Positions 52,104 to 60,247 of a stretch of DNA of 64,000 nucleotides are shown here, one piece after another. The notes under the pieces are model-generated. The model was not told the DNA's origin, searched no databases, and worked only from the letters and a program-made list of their open reading frames with translations. Origin of the DNA: Butyrivibrio hungatei NK4A153. GTDB lineage: Bacteria > Bacillota > Clostridia > Lachnospirales > Lachnospiraceae. Where the stretch lies: assembly GCF_000424465.1 (NCBI RefSeq), contig NZ_AUJY01000011.1, positions 124,001 through 188,000 of the forward strand, in the 5' to 3' direction. Position 1 is the first letter of the stretch; the number at the start of each line of letters is the position of its first letter. Position numbers and translations under genes: made by a program.

Positions 52104-52913
52104 GTGGATATTGCGTCGATTATCGGTGTAGTAATGGGAATTGTATTTATGCTTCTTGGAATCATCACATCCGGAGGCATCGGTTCTGTTGGAAATTTCT
52201 TGGATGCGCCGTCGGCTCTGGTTACATTCGGTGGAGCTTTGATGGCTGTTTTGGCATCCAGACCGCTTTCGGAGTTTACCGGCGGACTCAAGTGCTATAC
52301 GCGAATATTTAAACTTACTACCGATGATACCAAGGCCGTAATCAAGCAGATCATCGATCTGTCCAATACAGCCAGAAAAGAAGGTCTTCTCGCTCTGGAA
52401 GAAGCGGCCGGCAATCTTGACGATGCTTTTATGAAAAAAGGCGTCATGCTTATTGTTGACGGTACCGAGCCTGAGCTTGTAAAGAGCATTCTTGAGGCCG
52501 AGATAGATGCTATGGCTGAGAGACATAAGACTAACTATTCTTTATTTGAAGACATTGCGTCACAGGGTCCTGCCTGGGGTATGATCGGTACACTTTTGGG
52601 GCTTGTTAACATGCTTAATGATATGAGTGATGCATCGAAGATTGGACCTTCCATGGCGACTGCTCTTATCACGACATTGTACGGTTCAGTTATGGCGAAC
52701 TGGTTCTGTTTCCCTGCTTCAGCCAAGTTAAAGGCAAGAAGCAATGCAGAGTACATGTCAAAGAGTATTGTCATTGAAGGACTTTTGTCTATACAGGCGG
52801 GTGAAAATCCCCGTGTAACAGAAGAGAAGCTTAAGTCATTCCTGTCACCCGTTGACAGAACGGCTTACGAAGCTGAGACCGGAACAGGTTCAGCAGGTGG
52901 AGGCGAAGAATAA
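52104..52913 (+). CDS. motA: Flagellar stator protein MotA
   Basis: MotA is the channel-forming stator subunit that turns ion flow into torque. The 269-residue protein has four membrane helices (starting IASIIGVVMGIVFMLLGI, and later GPAWGMIGTLLGLVNML and TALITTLYGSVMANWF), with the cytosolic loop between helices 2 and 3. The start is GTG 52104 with AGAGG 8 nt upstream. Its stop shares one base with the motB start (TAATG). Confidence 0.96.
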   Translation: MDIASIIGVVMGIVFMLLGIITSGGIGSVGNFLDAPSALVTFGGALMAVLASRPLSEFTGGLKCYTRIFKLTTDDTKAVIKQIIDLSNTARKEGLLALEEAAGNLDDAFMKKGVMLIVDGTEPELVKSILEAEIDAMAERHKTNYSLFEDIASQGPAWGMIGTLLGLVNMLNDMSDASKIGPSMATALITTLYGSVMANWFCFPASAKLKARSNAEYMSKSIVIEGLLSIQAGENPRVTEEKLKSFLSPVDRTAYEAETGTGSAGGGEE

Positions 52914-53746
52914 TGGCAAAAAAAGCAGAAGAAGTAAAACCGGGCGCGCCCGCGTGGACCGCGACGTTTGGAGATCTGATGAACCTGCTCCTTTGTTTCT
53001 TCGTACTTCTTTTCTCCATGTCAACTATGGATGCCGCTAAGTTTGAAGAGGTTGCCGCGTCGTTTAGTTCGGCGTTCGGCTTTTTCTCAGGCGGTGAGAT
53101 GGCTATCGGTGAAGGTGCTCTTATAGGCGATGGAATATCACAGCTTAGTGAGCTTTCGAGCTATGTGACTTCAATGGGACTTGCACAGACAGGTGAGAAT
53201 GCCGATACCGAGGAGATGGAAGTCGGTGATATGAACCAAAAGGAACTTATGGAAGCGGCTGAGGAAGAACAGCTCGAAGCTTCGGCGGAGCTTGCTGAGA
53301 AGATTGAGGAAGCTCTTAATGAAGAAGATATAGAGGATGTTGTTGCTCTTAATTATACGAGTCAGTTTGTTCAGCTTACCATACAGGGTTCGATCCTTTT
53401 TGATTCTGCCAAGACTGATATTAAGGAAGATGCAAAACCTGTAATAGATAAAGTTGGACAGATACTCGAGACTTATGCCGGAGGAACTGTTGCGGTTGAG
53501 GGACATACTGATAACGTTCCCATGACTTCAGGCGGAAAGTATGCGAACAACGATGAGCTCAGCTCAGGAAGAGCTCTTTCGGTTTTCTATTATCTTTGTG
53601 AGAACACTAATCTTGATCCTGCGAACATAGTTCATACGGGCAGAGGGGAATATAACCCGATCGCTGATAATTCAACCGATGAGGGAAGAGCCCGTAACAG
53701 ACGAGTTGAGATTAAAATATATAATCCACTTAGTTCTTCATACTAA
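52913..53746 (+). CDS. motB: Flagellar stator protein MotB
   Basis: MotB is the ion-conducting, peptidoglycan-anchored stator partner of MotA. The 277-residue protein has one N-terminal membrane helix with the essential Asp in TFGDLMNLLLCFFVLLFSMS. An acidic linker follows (about 80-140) and then an OmpA-like domain (about 150-275) with VEGHTDNVPM and GRARNRRVEI. It is translationally coupled to motA. Whether H+ or Na+ is used cannot be read safely from the sequence. Confidence 0.96.
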   Translation: MAKKAEEVKPGAPAWTATFGDLMNLLLCFFVLLFSMSTMDAAKFEEVAASFSSAFGFFSGGEMAIGEGALIGDGISQLSELSSYVTSMGLAQTGENADTEEMEVGDMNQKELMEAAEEEQLEASAELAEKIEEALNEEDIEDVVALNYTSQFVQLTIQGSILFDSAKTDIKEDAKPVIDKVGQILETYAGGTVAVEGHTDNVPMTSGGKYANNDELSSGRALSVFYYLCENTNLDPANIVHTGRGEYNPIADNSTDEGRARNRRVEIKIYNPLSSSY

Positions 53747-53765
53747 AAGAGGGGGGATTTTTCAA

Positions 53766-54308
53766 ATGAAAAAGAATTTACTATCAATCATCATTCTGGC
53801 TTTACTTGTTGTAAATATCGCCATGACGGGCTTTATGCTTTTGAGTGTTATGACTACAAATTCCCAGACGGCCAAACTTGTTTCTGACATAGCGGCTGCG
53901 CTTGAACTTGAAACAAGCGGCGGTGTCGGCGGAGGACTTAACACTGAGCCTTCAGAACCTTCGGGAGTCAATGAAATAGCTACATTCGGATTTGTTGGAA
54001 ATCAGGACAGGCTTACCATAAATCTTAAGCCGGGCAATGACGGCAAATCACATATGATGGTTGTTGAAGTTGTTTTTTCCATGAATACAGCCAATCCTGA
54101 TTATGCATCATATGGCTCATCCGAGCAGCTTTCGGGAATGAGAGATCGTGTGAAGTCAATTGTTACCGATACACTTTCAAGTTATTCAATGGAAGAACTT
54201 CAGGAAAACAGTCAGCCCGCAAAAGATGCAATTGTTGAAAAGGTAAGAGAACTTTACAATTCCAACTTTATTTACAGAGTTGATTTCAGCAGTGTGCTTT
54301 ATCAGTAA
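53766..54308 (+). CDS. fliL: Flagellar basal-body-associated protein FliL
   Basis: FliL surrounds and stabilises the stator. The 180-residue protein has one N-terminal membrane helix (about 7-27, LLSIIILALLVVNIAMTGFM) and an extracytoplasmic domain with FVGNQDRLTINLKPG, VVEVVFSMNT and the C-terminal NFIYRVDFSSVLYQ. I chose ATG 53766, which follows GAGGGGGG; a longer reading frame overlapping motB has no such signal. Confidence 0.92.
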   Translation: MKKNLLSIIILALLVVNIAMTGFMLLSVMTTNSQTAKLVSDIAAALELETSGGVGGGLNTEPSEPSGVNEIATFGFVGNQDRLTINLKPGNDGKSHMMVVEVVFSMNTANPDYASYGSSEQLSGMRDRVKSIVTDTLSSYSMEELQENSQPAKDAIVEKVRELYNSNFIYRVDFSSVLYQ

Positions 54309-54334
54309 TGCTGCATTTTATTAAAAAGGATACG

Positions 54335-54352
54335 CCGATAGCTATTTATCGG
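54335..54352 (+). promoter_or_regulatory. Small hairpin overlapping the fliM ribosome binding site region
   Basis: CCGATA (54335-54340) and TATCGG (54347-54352) form a 6-bp stem with a 6-nt loop. Its right arm overlaps the first of two GGAGG-like sites before the TTG start of fliM. It could reduce translation of fliM. Confidence 0.4.
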
Positions 54353-54368
54353 AGGAAGGAGATCCAAC

Positions 54369-55352
54369 TTGAGCGAAGTACTGTCACAAAATGAAATAGA
54401 TGGTCTGTTGGCAGCACTTAATAGCGGTGAATTAGATGTAGATCAGATGCAAGCCGCAGACGAGAAAAAAGTCAAAGATTATGACTTTAAACGTCCGGCG
54501 AAGTTTTCCAAGGAACATCTCAGAACTTTGGAGATGATATACGAGCATTACGGAAGGCTTTTGTCTACTACATTACCTTTATATCTTAGAAAGAATGTTA
54601 CGGTGTCGGTTGCTAACTCAGAGACGGTTACATATTCGGAGTTTAGCAATGCCCTTTCAAACCCGGTTATTTTGGGAGTTATAAGCTTCCTCCCCTTACA
54701 GGGAACGATTATTTTGGAACTGCAGGCCAACATCGGATTCTCTTTTATCGACAGGATGCTTGGAGGTACCGGCATCGGACTTGATAAACCGAGACCATTC
54801 ACCGATATTGAGATGCCACTTATAGAGAAGCTTGTGACTATTTGCATGCAGCTTATGGTAGAGCCGTGGCAGAATGTTGTTTCTATCAATCCGGTCATGG
54901 AAAAGATAGAGACAAACCCGCAGTTTGCACAGGTTATTTCACCTACAGACATGATCGCCATCGTCACTCTTAATATTAAGATCGGTGAAACGGAAGGACT
55001 TATGAATGTATGTCTTCCTTATTTCACGCTTGAGAGTGTTATGGATAAACTTAATACCAAGTTCTGGTTCTCCACGATGCAGAAGAACGTGGATGAAGAT
55101 TTCGGAGAATATCTTGAGACTATGGTCAAACATGTTGATGTTCCCGTAAGAGCGGTTCTTGGCAAGTGTAATGTTTCCGTTAATGACTTTGTTCATTTGC
55201 AACCCGGCGACATTATCAGACTTGATAACAGAGTAAACACGGATATGCAGGTTTACGTTGGAAATATCTACAAATTCACCGGTTTGCCCGGTACTACGAA
55301 AGATAAATACGCCGTCAGGATCACGTCGGTAGTAAGAGAGGAGGAAGAGTAG
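54369..55352 (+). CDS. fliM: Flagellar motor switch protein FliM
   Basis: FliM is the C-ring protein that binds CheY-phosphate. The 327-residue protein has the N-terminal CheY-binding peptide (VLSQNEIDGLLAAL), the FliM middle domain (a CheC-like fold, with FIDRMLGGTGIG), and a C-terminal SpoA/FliN-like domain (VRAVLGKCNVSVNDFVHLQPGD region). The start is TTG 54369 with AAGGAG 7-8 nt upstream. fliY follows after 4 nt. Confidence 0.96.
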   Translation: MSEVLSQNEIDGLLAALNSGELDVDQMQAADEKKVKDYDFKRPAKFSKEHLRTLEMIYEHYGRLLSTTLPLYLRKNVTVSVANSETVTYSEFSNALSNPVILGVISFLPLQGTIILELQANIGFSFIDRMLGGTGIGLDKPRPFTDIEMPLIEKLVTICMQLMVEPWQNVVSINPVMEKIETNPQFAQVISPTDMIAIVTLNIKIGETEGLMNVCLPYFTLESVMDKLNTKFWFSTMQKNVDEDFGEYLETMVKHVDVPVRAVLGKCNVSVNDFVHLQPGDIIRLDNRVNTDMQVYVGNIYKFTGLPGTTKDKYAVRITSVVREEEE

Positions 55353-55356
55353 GAGC

Positions 55357-56622
55357 ATGGATGGAATGTTATCTCAAGATGAAATTAATGCTTTGCTATC
55401 CGGCATGGATTCAACAGCCGGTGGAGAAGGTGATGCTCCGGCTGCAGAAGCACCTTCCGATAATTCGGATATACCGGTAACTTCCGGCGCACCGGTTTCA
55501 GGAGGAAGCGAGATAGACGAATCGCTTCTTAATGATGCGGAAAAAGATGCCATCGGTGAGGTGGCTAATATAAGTATGGGATCTTCGGCTACTACGCTGT
55601 ATTCCCTTGTAAATCAGAAGGTTAATATTACAACACCCCAGGTTGAACTTGCCAACTGGGAAAATGTAATAAATAACTATGAGAGACCTTGCGTCTTTAT
55701 TCAGATTCAGTATACGGAAGGTCTTGACGGAACAAATATCCTTATCCTGAAAGAACGTGATGTTATGGTCATCACCGATCTAATGATGGGTGGCGACGGA
55801 ACAAATATTTCCGGAGAGATTGGAGAACTTCAACTTTCAGCTATCTCTGAAGCAATGAACCAGATGATGGGTGCGGCGGCAACATCTCTTTCTACAATGA
55901 TCAATCAGAAGGTTGATATCAGCCCACCGCAGGCTACACTTCTTGATATGATCAACGACGATCCTTCGGATATCGCAGAGTTCCTTATGGGAACATTTGT
56001 AAAGATATCTTTCAAGATGCAGGTCGGAGATCTTGTGGATTCAACGCTTATGCAGTTGTATCCCATTGATTTTGCCAAGGCGTTAAAAGATCTTGTTCTT
56101 ACTGATTCAGGAGCAAAAGAAGCAGCACCTGCGCCTGCTCCCGAACCTGCACCTGCGCCTGCAGAAGCGCCTGCGCCCGCAGCGCCCGATCCGAATATGA
56201 TGGCGCAGCCTCAAATGGGAATGCCACAGATGGGTATGCCGCAAATGCAGATGCCTCAGATGGGAATGCCACAGATGCAGACCCCTCCGATGGGTATGCC
56301 GCAGATGCAGATGCCTCAGATGATGAATATGAACATTCAGCCCGCACAGTTCCAGACGTTTGCGGGTGGTCCCGGAATGATGGCCGGAGGGGAAAATATC
56401 GGCATCATCAAGGATGTTCCTTTGGAAGTTACGGTTGAGCTTGGAAGAACTGCTAAACCGATCTCCGATATTCTGGAGTTTGCACCCGGTACCATTATCG
56501 AGCTTGATAAGGTTGCGGGTGAGCCTGTCGACGTACTTGTAAACGGTAAGTTCGTTGCAAAAGGCGAAGTAGTTGTAATTGAAGAAAGTTTCGGTGTTCG
56601 TGTGACCGAGATTGTTCAGTGA
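55357..56622 (+). CDS. fliY: FliY-type motor switch phosphatase (FliN fused to CheC-like domains)
   Basis: The 421-residue protein has an N-terminal FliM-like CheY-binding peptide (MLSQDEINALLSGM) and a CheC-like region with two phosphatase motifs. The motifs D-xxx-E-xx-N (DAIGEVAN) and S-xxx-E-xx-N (SAISEAMN) are both intact. A Pro/Ala and then Gln/Met/Pro repeat linker (about 250-325) follows, and a FliN/SpoA C-terminal domain (about 345-421). It is expected both to build the C-ring and to dephosphorylate CheY-P. The linker repeat is unusually long and regular. Confidence 0.93.
   Translation: MDGMLSQDEINALLSGMDSTAGGEGDAPAAEAPSDNSDIPVTSGAPVSGGSEIDESLLNDAEKDAIGEVANISMGSSATTLYSLVNQKVNITTPQVELANWENVINNYERPCVFIQIQYTEGLDGTNILILKERDVMVITDLMMGGDGTNISGEIGELQLSAISEAMNQMMGAAATSLSTMINQKVDISPPQATLLDMINDDPSDIAEFLMGTFVKISFKMQVGDLVDSTLMQLYPIDFAKALKDLVLTDSGAKEAAPAPAPEPAPAPAEAPAPAAPDPNMMAQPQMGMPQMGMPQMQMPQMGMPQMQTPPMGMPQMQMPQMMNMNIQPAQFQTFAGGPGMMAGGENIGIIKDVPLEVTVELGRTAKPISDILEFAPGTIIELDKVAGEPVDVLVNGKFVAKGEVVVIEESFGVRVTEIVQ
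56206..56325 (+). repeat. Tandem repeat coding for Gln-Met-Gly-Met-Pro units in fliY
   Basis: About eight degenerate 15-nt units (pattern CARATGGGNATGCCN, some CAGATGCAGATGCC) encode repeated QMGMP or QMQMP pentapeptides in the linker of FliY. The close DNA similarity of units suggests recent slippage expansion. Confidence 0.8.
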
Positions 56623-56680
56623 CGATTTCTTTTTACAAGATTTCTTTTATATAAAAAGAAACAGATGGAGTGTTTGCATA

Positions 56681-57022
56681 ATGTCAGCCGAATCTTACTT
56701 ACAGTTTGTTGCCATCTTAATAATCTTTGTTCTTGTGCTTGGGCTTACTTATTATGTGACCAAGTGGCTTGCCGGTTATCAAAAAGAAAAGGGCAGCGGA
56801 AAGAACATTGAGGTTTTGGAGACCGGAAGGATCTCAACTACCAAGTATATCCAGATAGTGCGTCTGGGTAATAAATATATGGCCATCGCAGTGGGGAAGG
56901 ATGAAGTTACTGCATTATGCGAACTTGACAAGGAGTCACTTGTTTTTGACAATCCTGAAAATGCGGGCACGTTAAGCTTTAACGAAATTCTTGAAAAAAT
57001 AAAAAGCGAGTTTAAGAAATAA
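56681..57022 (+). CDS. fliO: Flagellar export apparatus protein FliO
   Basis: FliO helps assemble the FliP ring of the export gate. The 113-residue protein has a membrane helix (about 9-30, FVAILIIFVLVLGLTYYVT) followed by a basic/soluble domain with IEVLETGRISTTKYIQIVRL, as in this family. I chose ATG 56681, which has GGAG 10 nt upstream; an upstream in-frame start would overlap fliY. fliP follows after 3 nt. Confidence 0.88.
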   Translation: MSAESYLQFVAILIIFVLVLGLTYYVTKWLAGYQKEKGSGKNIEVLETGRISTTKYIQIVRLGNKYMAIAVGKDEVTALCELDKESLVFDNPENAGTLSFNEILEKIKSEFKK

Positions 57023-57025
57023 ATT

Positions 57026-57970
57026 ATGAGTATACAGTGGGGAGAGAATAAAAAGAATATCTTTAAAAAACGTCGTTTGAAAAAAGGGGCGTTTATCGCC
57101 TTTTTGTCTGTTTTTTTGATACTCTTTTTGTCATTTGCAGTACCCGTTAAGGTAGTTGCTACCGAAAATGTGGTTGAAGATACCAAACCTACCGATCCTA
57201 CCAATTCAAGAAAATCTAATCTTACAGGTTCTGAAGCTGAACGAACAAATATCACGGATCCGGGTTCAGCAGAGTCCCCTGACGATCTGAAAAAACTTAA
57301 TATAGCCAATACGGTTACTGTTACATATGACAACGGAAACGGGTCACTGAGCGGATCACTGAGGATACTTATTACTTTAACGCTCATTTCCCTTGCGCCG
57401 ACGCTTATTGTGATGATGACTTCTTTTACGAGAATCATCGTGGCGCTCCATTTCACCAGAACCGCGATAGGAACCCAAACATCTCCTCCCAACCTGGTGA
57501 TGATTGGGATTGCTTTGTTTATGACACTTTTCATTATGCAGCCGACGCTTACGACTGTTTATAATGATGCGGTCATTCCTTTTGAAAAGGGGGAGATGGA
57601 CCAGAAAGAGTTCGGAAAGGTCGCAATGGCGCCGTTTAGGCAGTTTATGTACGGCCAGACCCAGACTAAGGACGTTAAGCTCTTTATGGAGATAAACAAG
57701 ACCGAGTGGGACGGAGAACTTGAGAGTATTCCCAATGTTGTACTGATTCCGAGCTTTATTGTAAGTGAACTTAGAACAGCGTTCATAATTGGTTTTTTGA
57801 TATATATTCCATTTATTGTTATTGATATGGTTGTGGCATCTGTACTTATGAGTATGGGTATGATGATGCTTCCGCCGACTACGATCTCAATGCCGTTTAA
57901 GATACTTCTTTTTGTCCTTGCTGACGGATGGAGCCTTATCATCGGTAATCTGGTCAAGTCGTTCTATTAG
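57026..57970 (+). CDS. fliP: Flagellar export gate protein FliP
   Basis: FliP is the pentameric core of the type III export gate. The 314-residue protein has a signal-peptide-like N-terminus (basic, then IAFLSVFLILFLSFAVPVKV), an unusual polar stretch of about 70 residues, and the four-helix FliP core with TLISLAPTLIVMMTSFTRI, and GTQTSPPNLVMIGIALFMT. It ends MPFKILLFVLADGWSLIIGN. It is longer than E. coli FliP (245) because of the N-terminal part. Confidence 0.96.
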   Translation: MSIQWGENKKNIFKKRRLKKGAFIAFLSVFLILFLSFAVPVKVVATENVVEDTKPTDPTNSRKSNLTGSEAERTNITDPGSAESPDDLKKLNIANTVTVTYDNGNGSLSGSLRILITLTLISLAPTLIVMMTSFTRIIVALHFTRTAIGTQTSPPNLVMIGIALFMTLFIMQPTLTTVYNDAVIPFEKGEMDQKEFGKVAMAPFRQFMYGQTQTKDVKLFMEINKTEWDGELESIPNVVLIPSFIVSELRTAFIIGFLIYIPFIVIDMVVASVLMSMGMMMLPPTTISMPFKILLFVLADGWSLIIGNLVKSFY

Positions 57971-58002
57971 TTTTTGTTATGAGATAGGGGAGGAATGTTT
58001 TT

Positions 58003-58275
58003 ATGATAACAATGGCGGATATCAATACGATCGTAAATCAGGGACTTATGCTCGTTATTAAGATGTCGCTTCCGGTTCTTTTAACTTCGATGATCGTCGG
58101 ACTTATTATTTCAATATTTCAGACGGTTACTTCGATACAGGAGCAGACGCTTACCTTTGTTCCTAAGGTAATATGCGTATTTCTTATGATTATGCTGACG
58201 GGAAACTGGATGATGACTGAGCTTTCGGGCTTTATTACACTTATCTGGTCTGATTTTTCGAAGTATGTGCGCTAG
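58003..58275 (+). CDS. fliQ: Flagellar export gate protein FliQ
   Basis: FliQ is a two-helix membrane protein of the export gate. The 90-residue length is normal, with helices around 18-38 and 51-73, and the central SIFQTVTSIQEQTLTFVPK typical of the family. GGGGAGG lies 9 nt before ATG 58003. It lies between fliP and fliR. Confidence 0.96.
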   Translation: MITMADINTIVNQGLMLVIKMSLPVLLTSMIVGLIISIFQTVTSIQEQTLTFVPKVICVFLMIMLTGNWMMTELSGFITLIWSDFSKYVR

Positions 58276-58284
58276 AGGTGAAGT

Positions 58285-59070
58285 ATGATCGATTACAACT
58301 TCAGATACGGCGATCTGGAAGTTTTTTTGCTAATAGTTGTAAGAGTTACAAGTTTTATCTTTGTTTGCCCTTTCTTTGGAGGAAGGCAGACGCCTAACCT
58401 TGTGAAAGTGGGATTTGGCCTGCTTTTGTCAACTCTTGTGTACGGAGCTGTTCCGTATACGGCGCCTTCATATAACACGCTTATCGGTTACACGGTGATC
58501 GTTATGAAGGAGGTTACGGTTGGATTTCTTGTGGGCTATGCGGTGCAGTTGTGCCAGCTTGTAATTAACTTTGCGGGTCAGATTGTTGATATGCAGATAG
58601 GCTTGTCGATGGTAAACCTTTTTGACCCGAATACGAACGAACAGGTTACTATTACAGGTCAGCTCTATTCGCAGGTGCTTATTGTTTCGCTTATCATTAC
58701 GGGAATGTACAGATATATTCTGGATTCGCTTATTGATACATTTTCTCTGATACCGATTAACGGCGCGGTCATTCACAGTGACAGGATGCTAAACGCCGTA
58801 GTCGCCTTTTTGAGAGATTACATTGTCATCGGCTTTAGAATAAGCCTGCCGATATTTATCATTACATTTATCACAAATGTTATCCTCGGCGTTCTTGCCA
58901 AGGTGTCGCCTCAGATGAACATGTTCTCAGTAGGTATTCAGATAAAGATCATCGTAGGGCTTATGGTAATGCTGATCACGGTATCGATGCTGGGAGATGC
59001 GTCAAACTTTATTTTTAATAATATGAAGGAGCTTATGCAGGAATTTGTATACAGCATGCAGAGAGGCTGA
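58285..59070 (+). CDS. fliR: Flagellar export gate protein FliR
   Basis: FliR completes the FliPQR export gate. The 261-residue protein has about six membrane helices. Family segments include FVCPFFGGRQTPNLVKVGF, KEVTVGFLVGYAVQL and VLGVLAKVSPQMNMFSVGIQ. GAGGTGAAGT precedes the ATG. Its end may overlap the beginning of flhB. Confidence 0.96.
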   Translation: MIDYNFRYGDLEVFLLIVVRVTSFIFVCPFFGGRQTPNLVKVGFGLLLSTLVYGAVPYTAPSYNTLIGYTVIVMKEVTVGFLVGYAVQLCQLVINFAGQIVDMQIGLSMVNLFDPNTNEQVTITGQLYSQVLIVSLIITGMYRYILDSLIDTFSLIPINGAVIHSDRMLNAVVAFLRDYIVIGFRISLPIFIITFITNVILGVLAKVSPQMNMFSVGIQIKIIVGLMVMLITVSMLGDASNFIFNNMKELMQEFVYSMQRG

Positions 59071-60199
59071 GTTTGAATACAGGCCGTTGTTAATTAAATA
59101 CAATCTGCAGTTCTTTGCCGAGGATGCGAACGGTGCCGAGAAGTCCGAGCAGCCTACGGCTAAAAAGCTTGAAGATGCCAGAAAAGAAGGCCAGGTTGCA
59201 AAGAGCCAGGAAGTTGCGACGGCGTTTAGCCTGCTGGCACTTTTCGTGATCTTGCGATTGGTTTACGCACTTATGGGAAGCACTTTTACCAATATTTTCC
59301 CGCGAGTGTACAATGACATTCCCAATGTTGCGAGGACTTATGACGGGCAGCTCCCCATTGCGTATATCACTAGCATTATAAATAAGGCGATGTTGACACT
59401 TCTTTTGTTGTGTGCACCGTTTTTTATAGTCGGATTTGCCGTTGCTTTTATCTGCGACTATGTTCAGGTTGGTTATAAGCCTACATCAAAGCCGTTGCAG
59501 CCAAAGCTTTCAAAGCTTAATCCCGTTTCGGGACTTAAAAAGATTTTTTCTACGAGAAAGCTTTTTGAACTTGCCAAATCAATCCTAAAGCTCATTGTTA
59601 TGGGAATTGTTATATTTTCTTTTTTTTCAAAAAGAAATGATTATCTGTTCCTTCTGTATGATATGCCGCTTGGTCAGGCAATCGGGCTTATGGGGAATCT
59701 CATTATAGACCTTGGATTCAGGGTTGCGATCGCGTATATGATCATAGCAATCGCTGATTTCATCTATCAGAAGCGCAAGTTTACCAAGGATATGATGATG
59801 ACCAAGCAGGAAGTAAAGGATGAGTTCAAGAATTCCGAGGGAAGCCCGGAGGTTAAGTCGGCGCAGAAGAGAAGAATGATGGAAGCGTCAAGACGAAGAA
59901 TGATGCAGGCAGTTCCCCAGGCGGACGTTGTTATTACGAACCCGACGCACTACGCTGTTGCCGTTAAGTACGATGCGGAAGAAGCGGAAGCTCCCATTGT
60001 TGTTGCGAAGGGCGCGGATTTCATGGCTCAGAGGATAAAAGAGCTTGCTAAGGAAAATGACGTCGAGATTGTAGAAAACAAGCCGCTTGCGCGTATGCTA
60101 TATGCGAATGTTGAAGTCGGCGAGCTTGTTCCGCCGGAGCTTTATAAGGCGGTTGCCGAAGTACTTGCTTATGTTTACCACTTAAAGGGTAAGATTTAA
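59045..60199 (+). CDS. flhB: Flagellar export switch protein FlhB
   Basis: FlhB sets substrate specificity of the export apparatus and is self-cleaved. The protein has four membrane helices and a cytosolic domain with the autocleavage motif NPTH (59939-59950, in VVITNPTHYAVAVKYD). The early conserved part is LQFFAEDANG then KLEDARKEGQVAKSQEV. The start is uncertain: the frame is open from TTG 59045 inside fliR, but TTG 59087, just before LIKYNLQFFA, fits the family better. Both have poor ribosome binding sites. The length is about 370-384 residues. Confidence 0.93.
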   Translation: MYTACREAEFEYRPLLIKYNLQFFAEDANGAEKSEQPTAKKLEDARKEGQVAKSQEVATAFSLLALFVILRLVYALMGSTFTNIFPRVYNDIPNVARTYDGQLPIAYITSIINKAMLTLLLLCAPFFIVGFAVAFICDYVQVGYKPTSKPLQPKLSKLNPVSGLKKIFSTRKLFELAKSILKLIVMGIVIFSFFSKRNDYLFLLYDMPLGQAIGLMGNLIIDLGFRVAIAYMIIAIADFIYQKRKFTKDMMMTKQEVKDEFKNSEGSPEVKSAQKRRMMEASRRRMMQAVPQADVVITNPTHYAVAVKYDAEEAEAPIVVAKGADFMAQRIKELAKENDVEIVENKPLARMLYANVEVGELVPPELYKAVAEVLAYVYHLKGKI

Positions 60200-60247
60200 A
60201 AGGTTTAGTTATGGATTTAGAAATTTTTACAGAAAGGAGAGTACGGC

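Noticed and set aside
54322-54341. Possible sigma-28 promoter before fliM (TAAA and GCCGATAG)
   Set aside because: The spacing is only 8 nt instead of about 15, so the GCCGATA match is better explained by the hairpin at 54335-54352.
56779-57534. 251-codon open frame on the minus strand
   Set aside because: It overlaps fliO and fliP, both clear family members on the plus strand.
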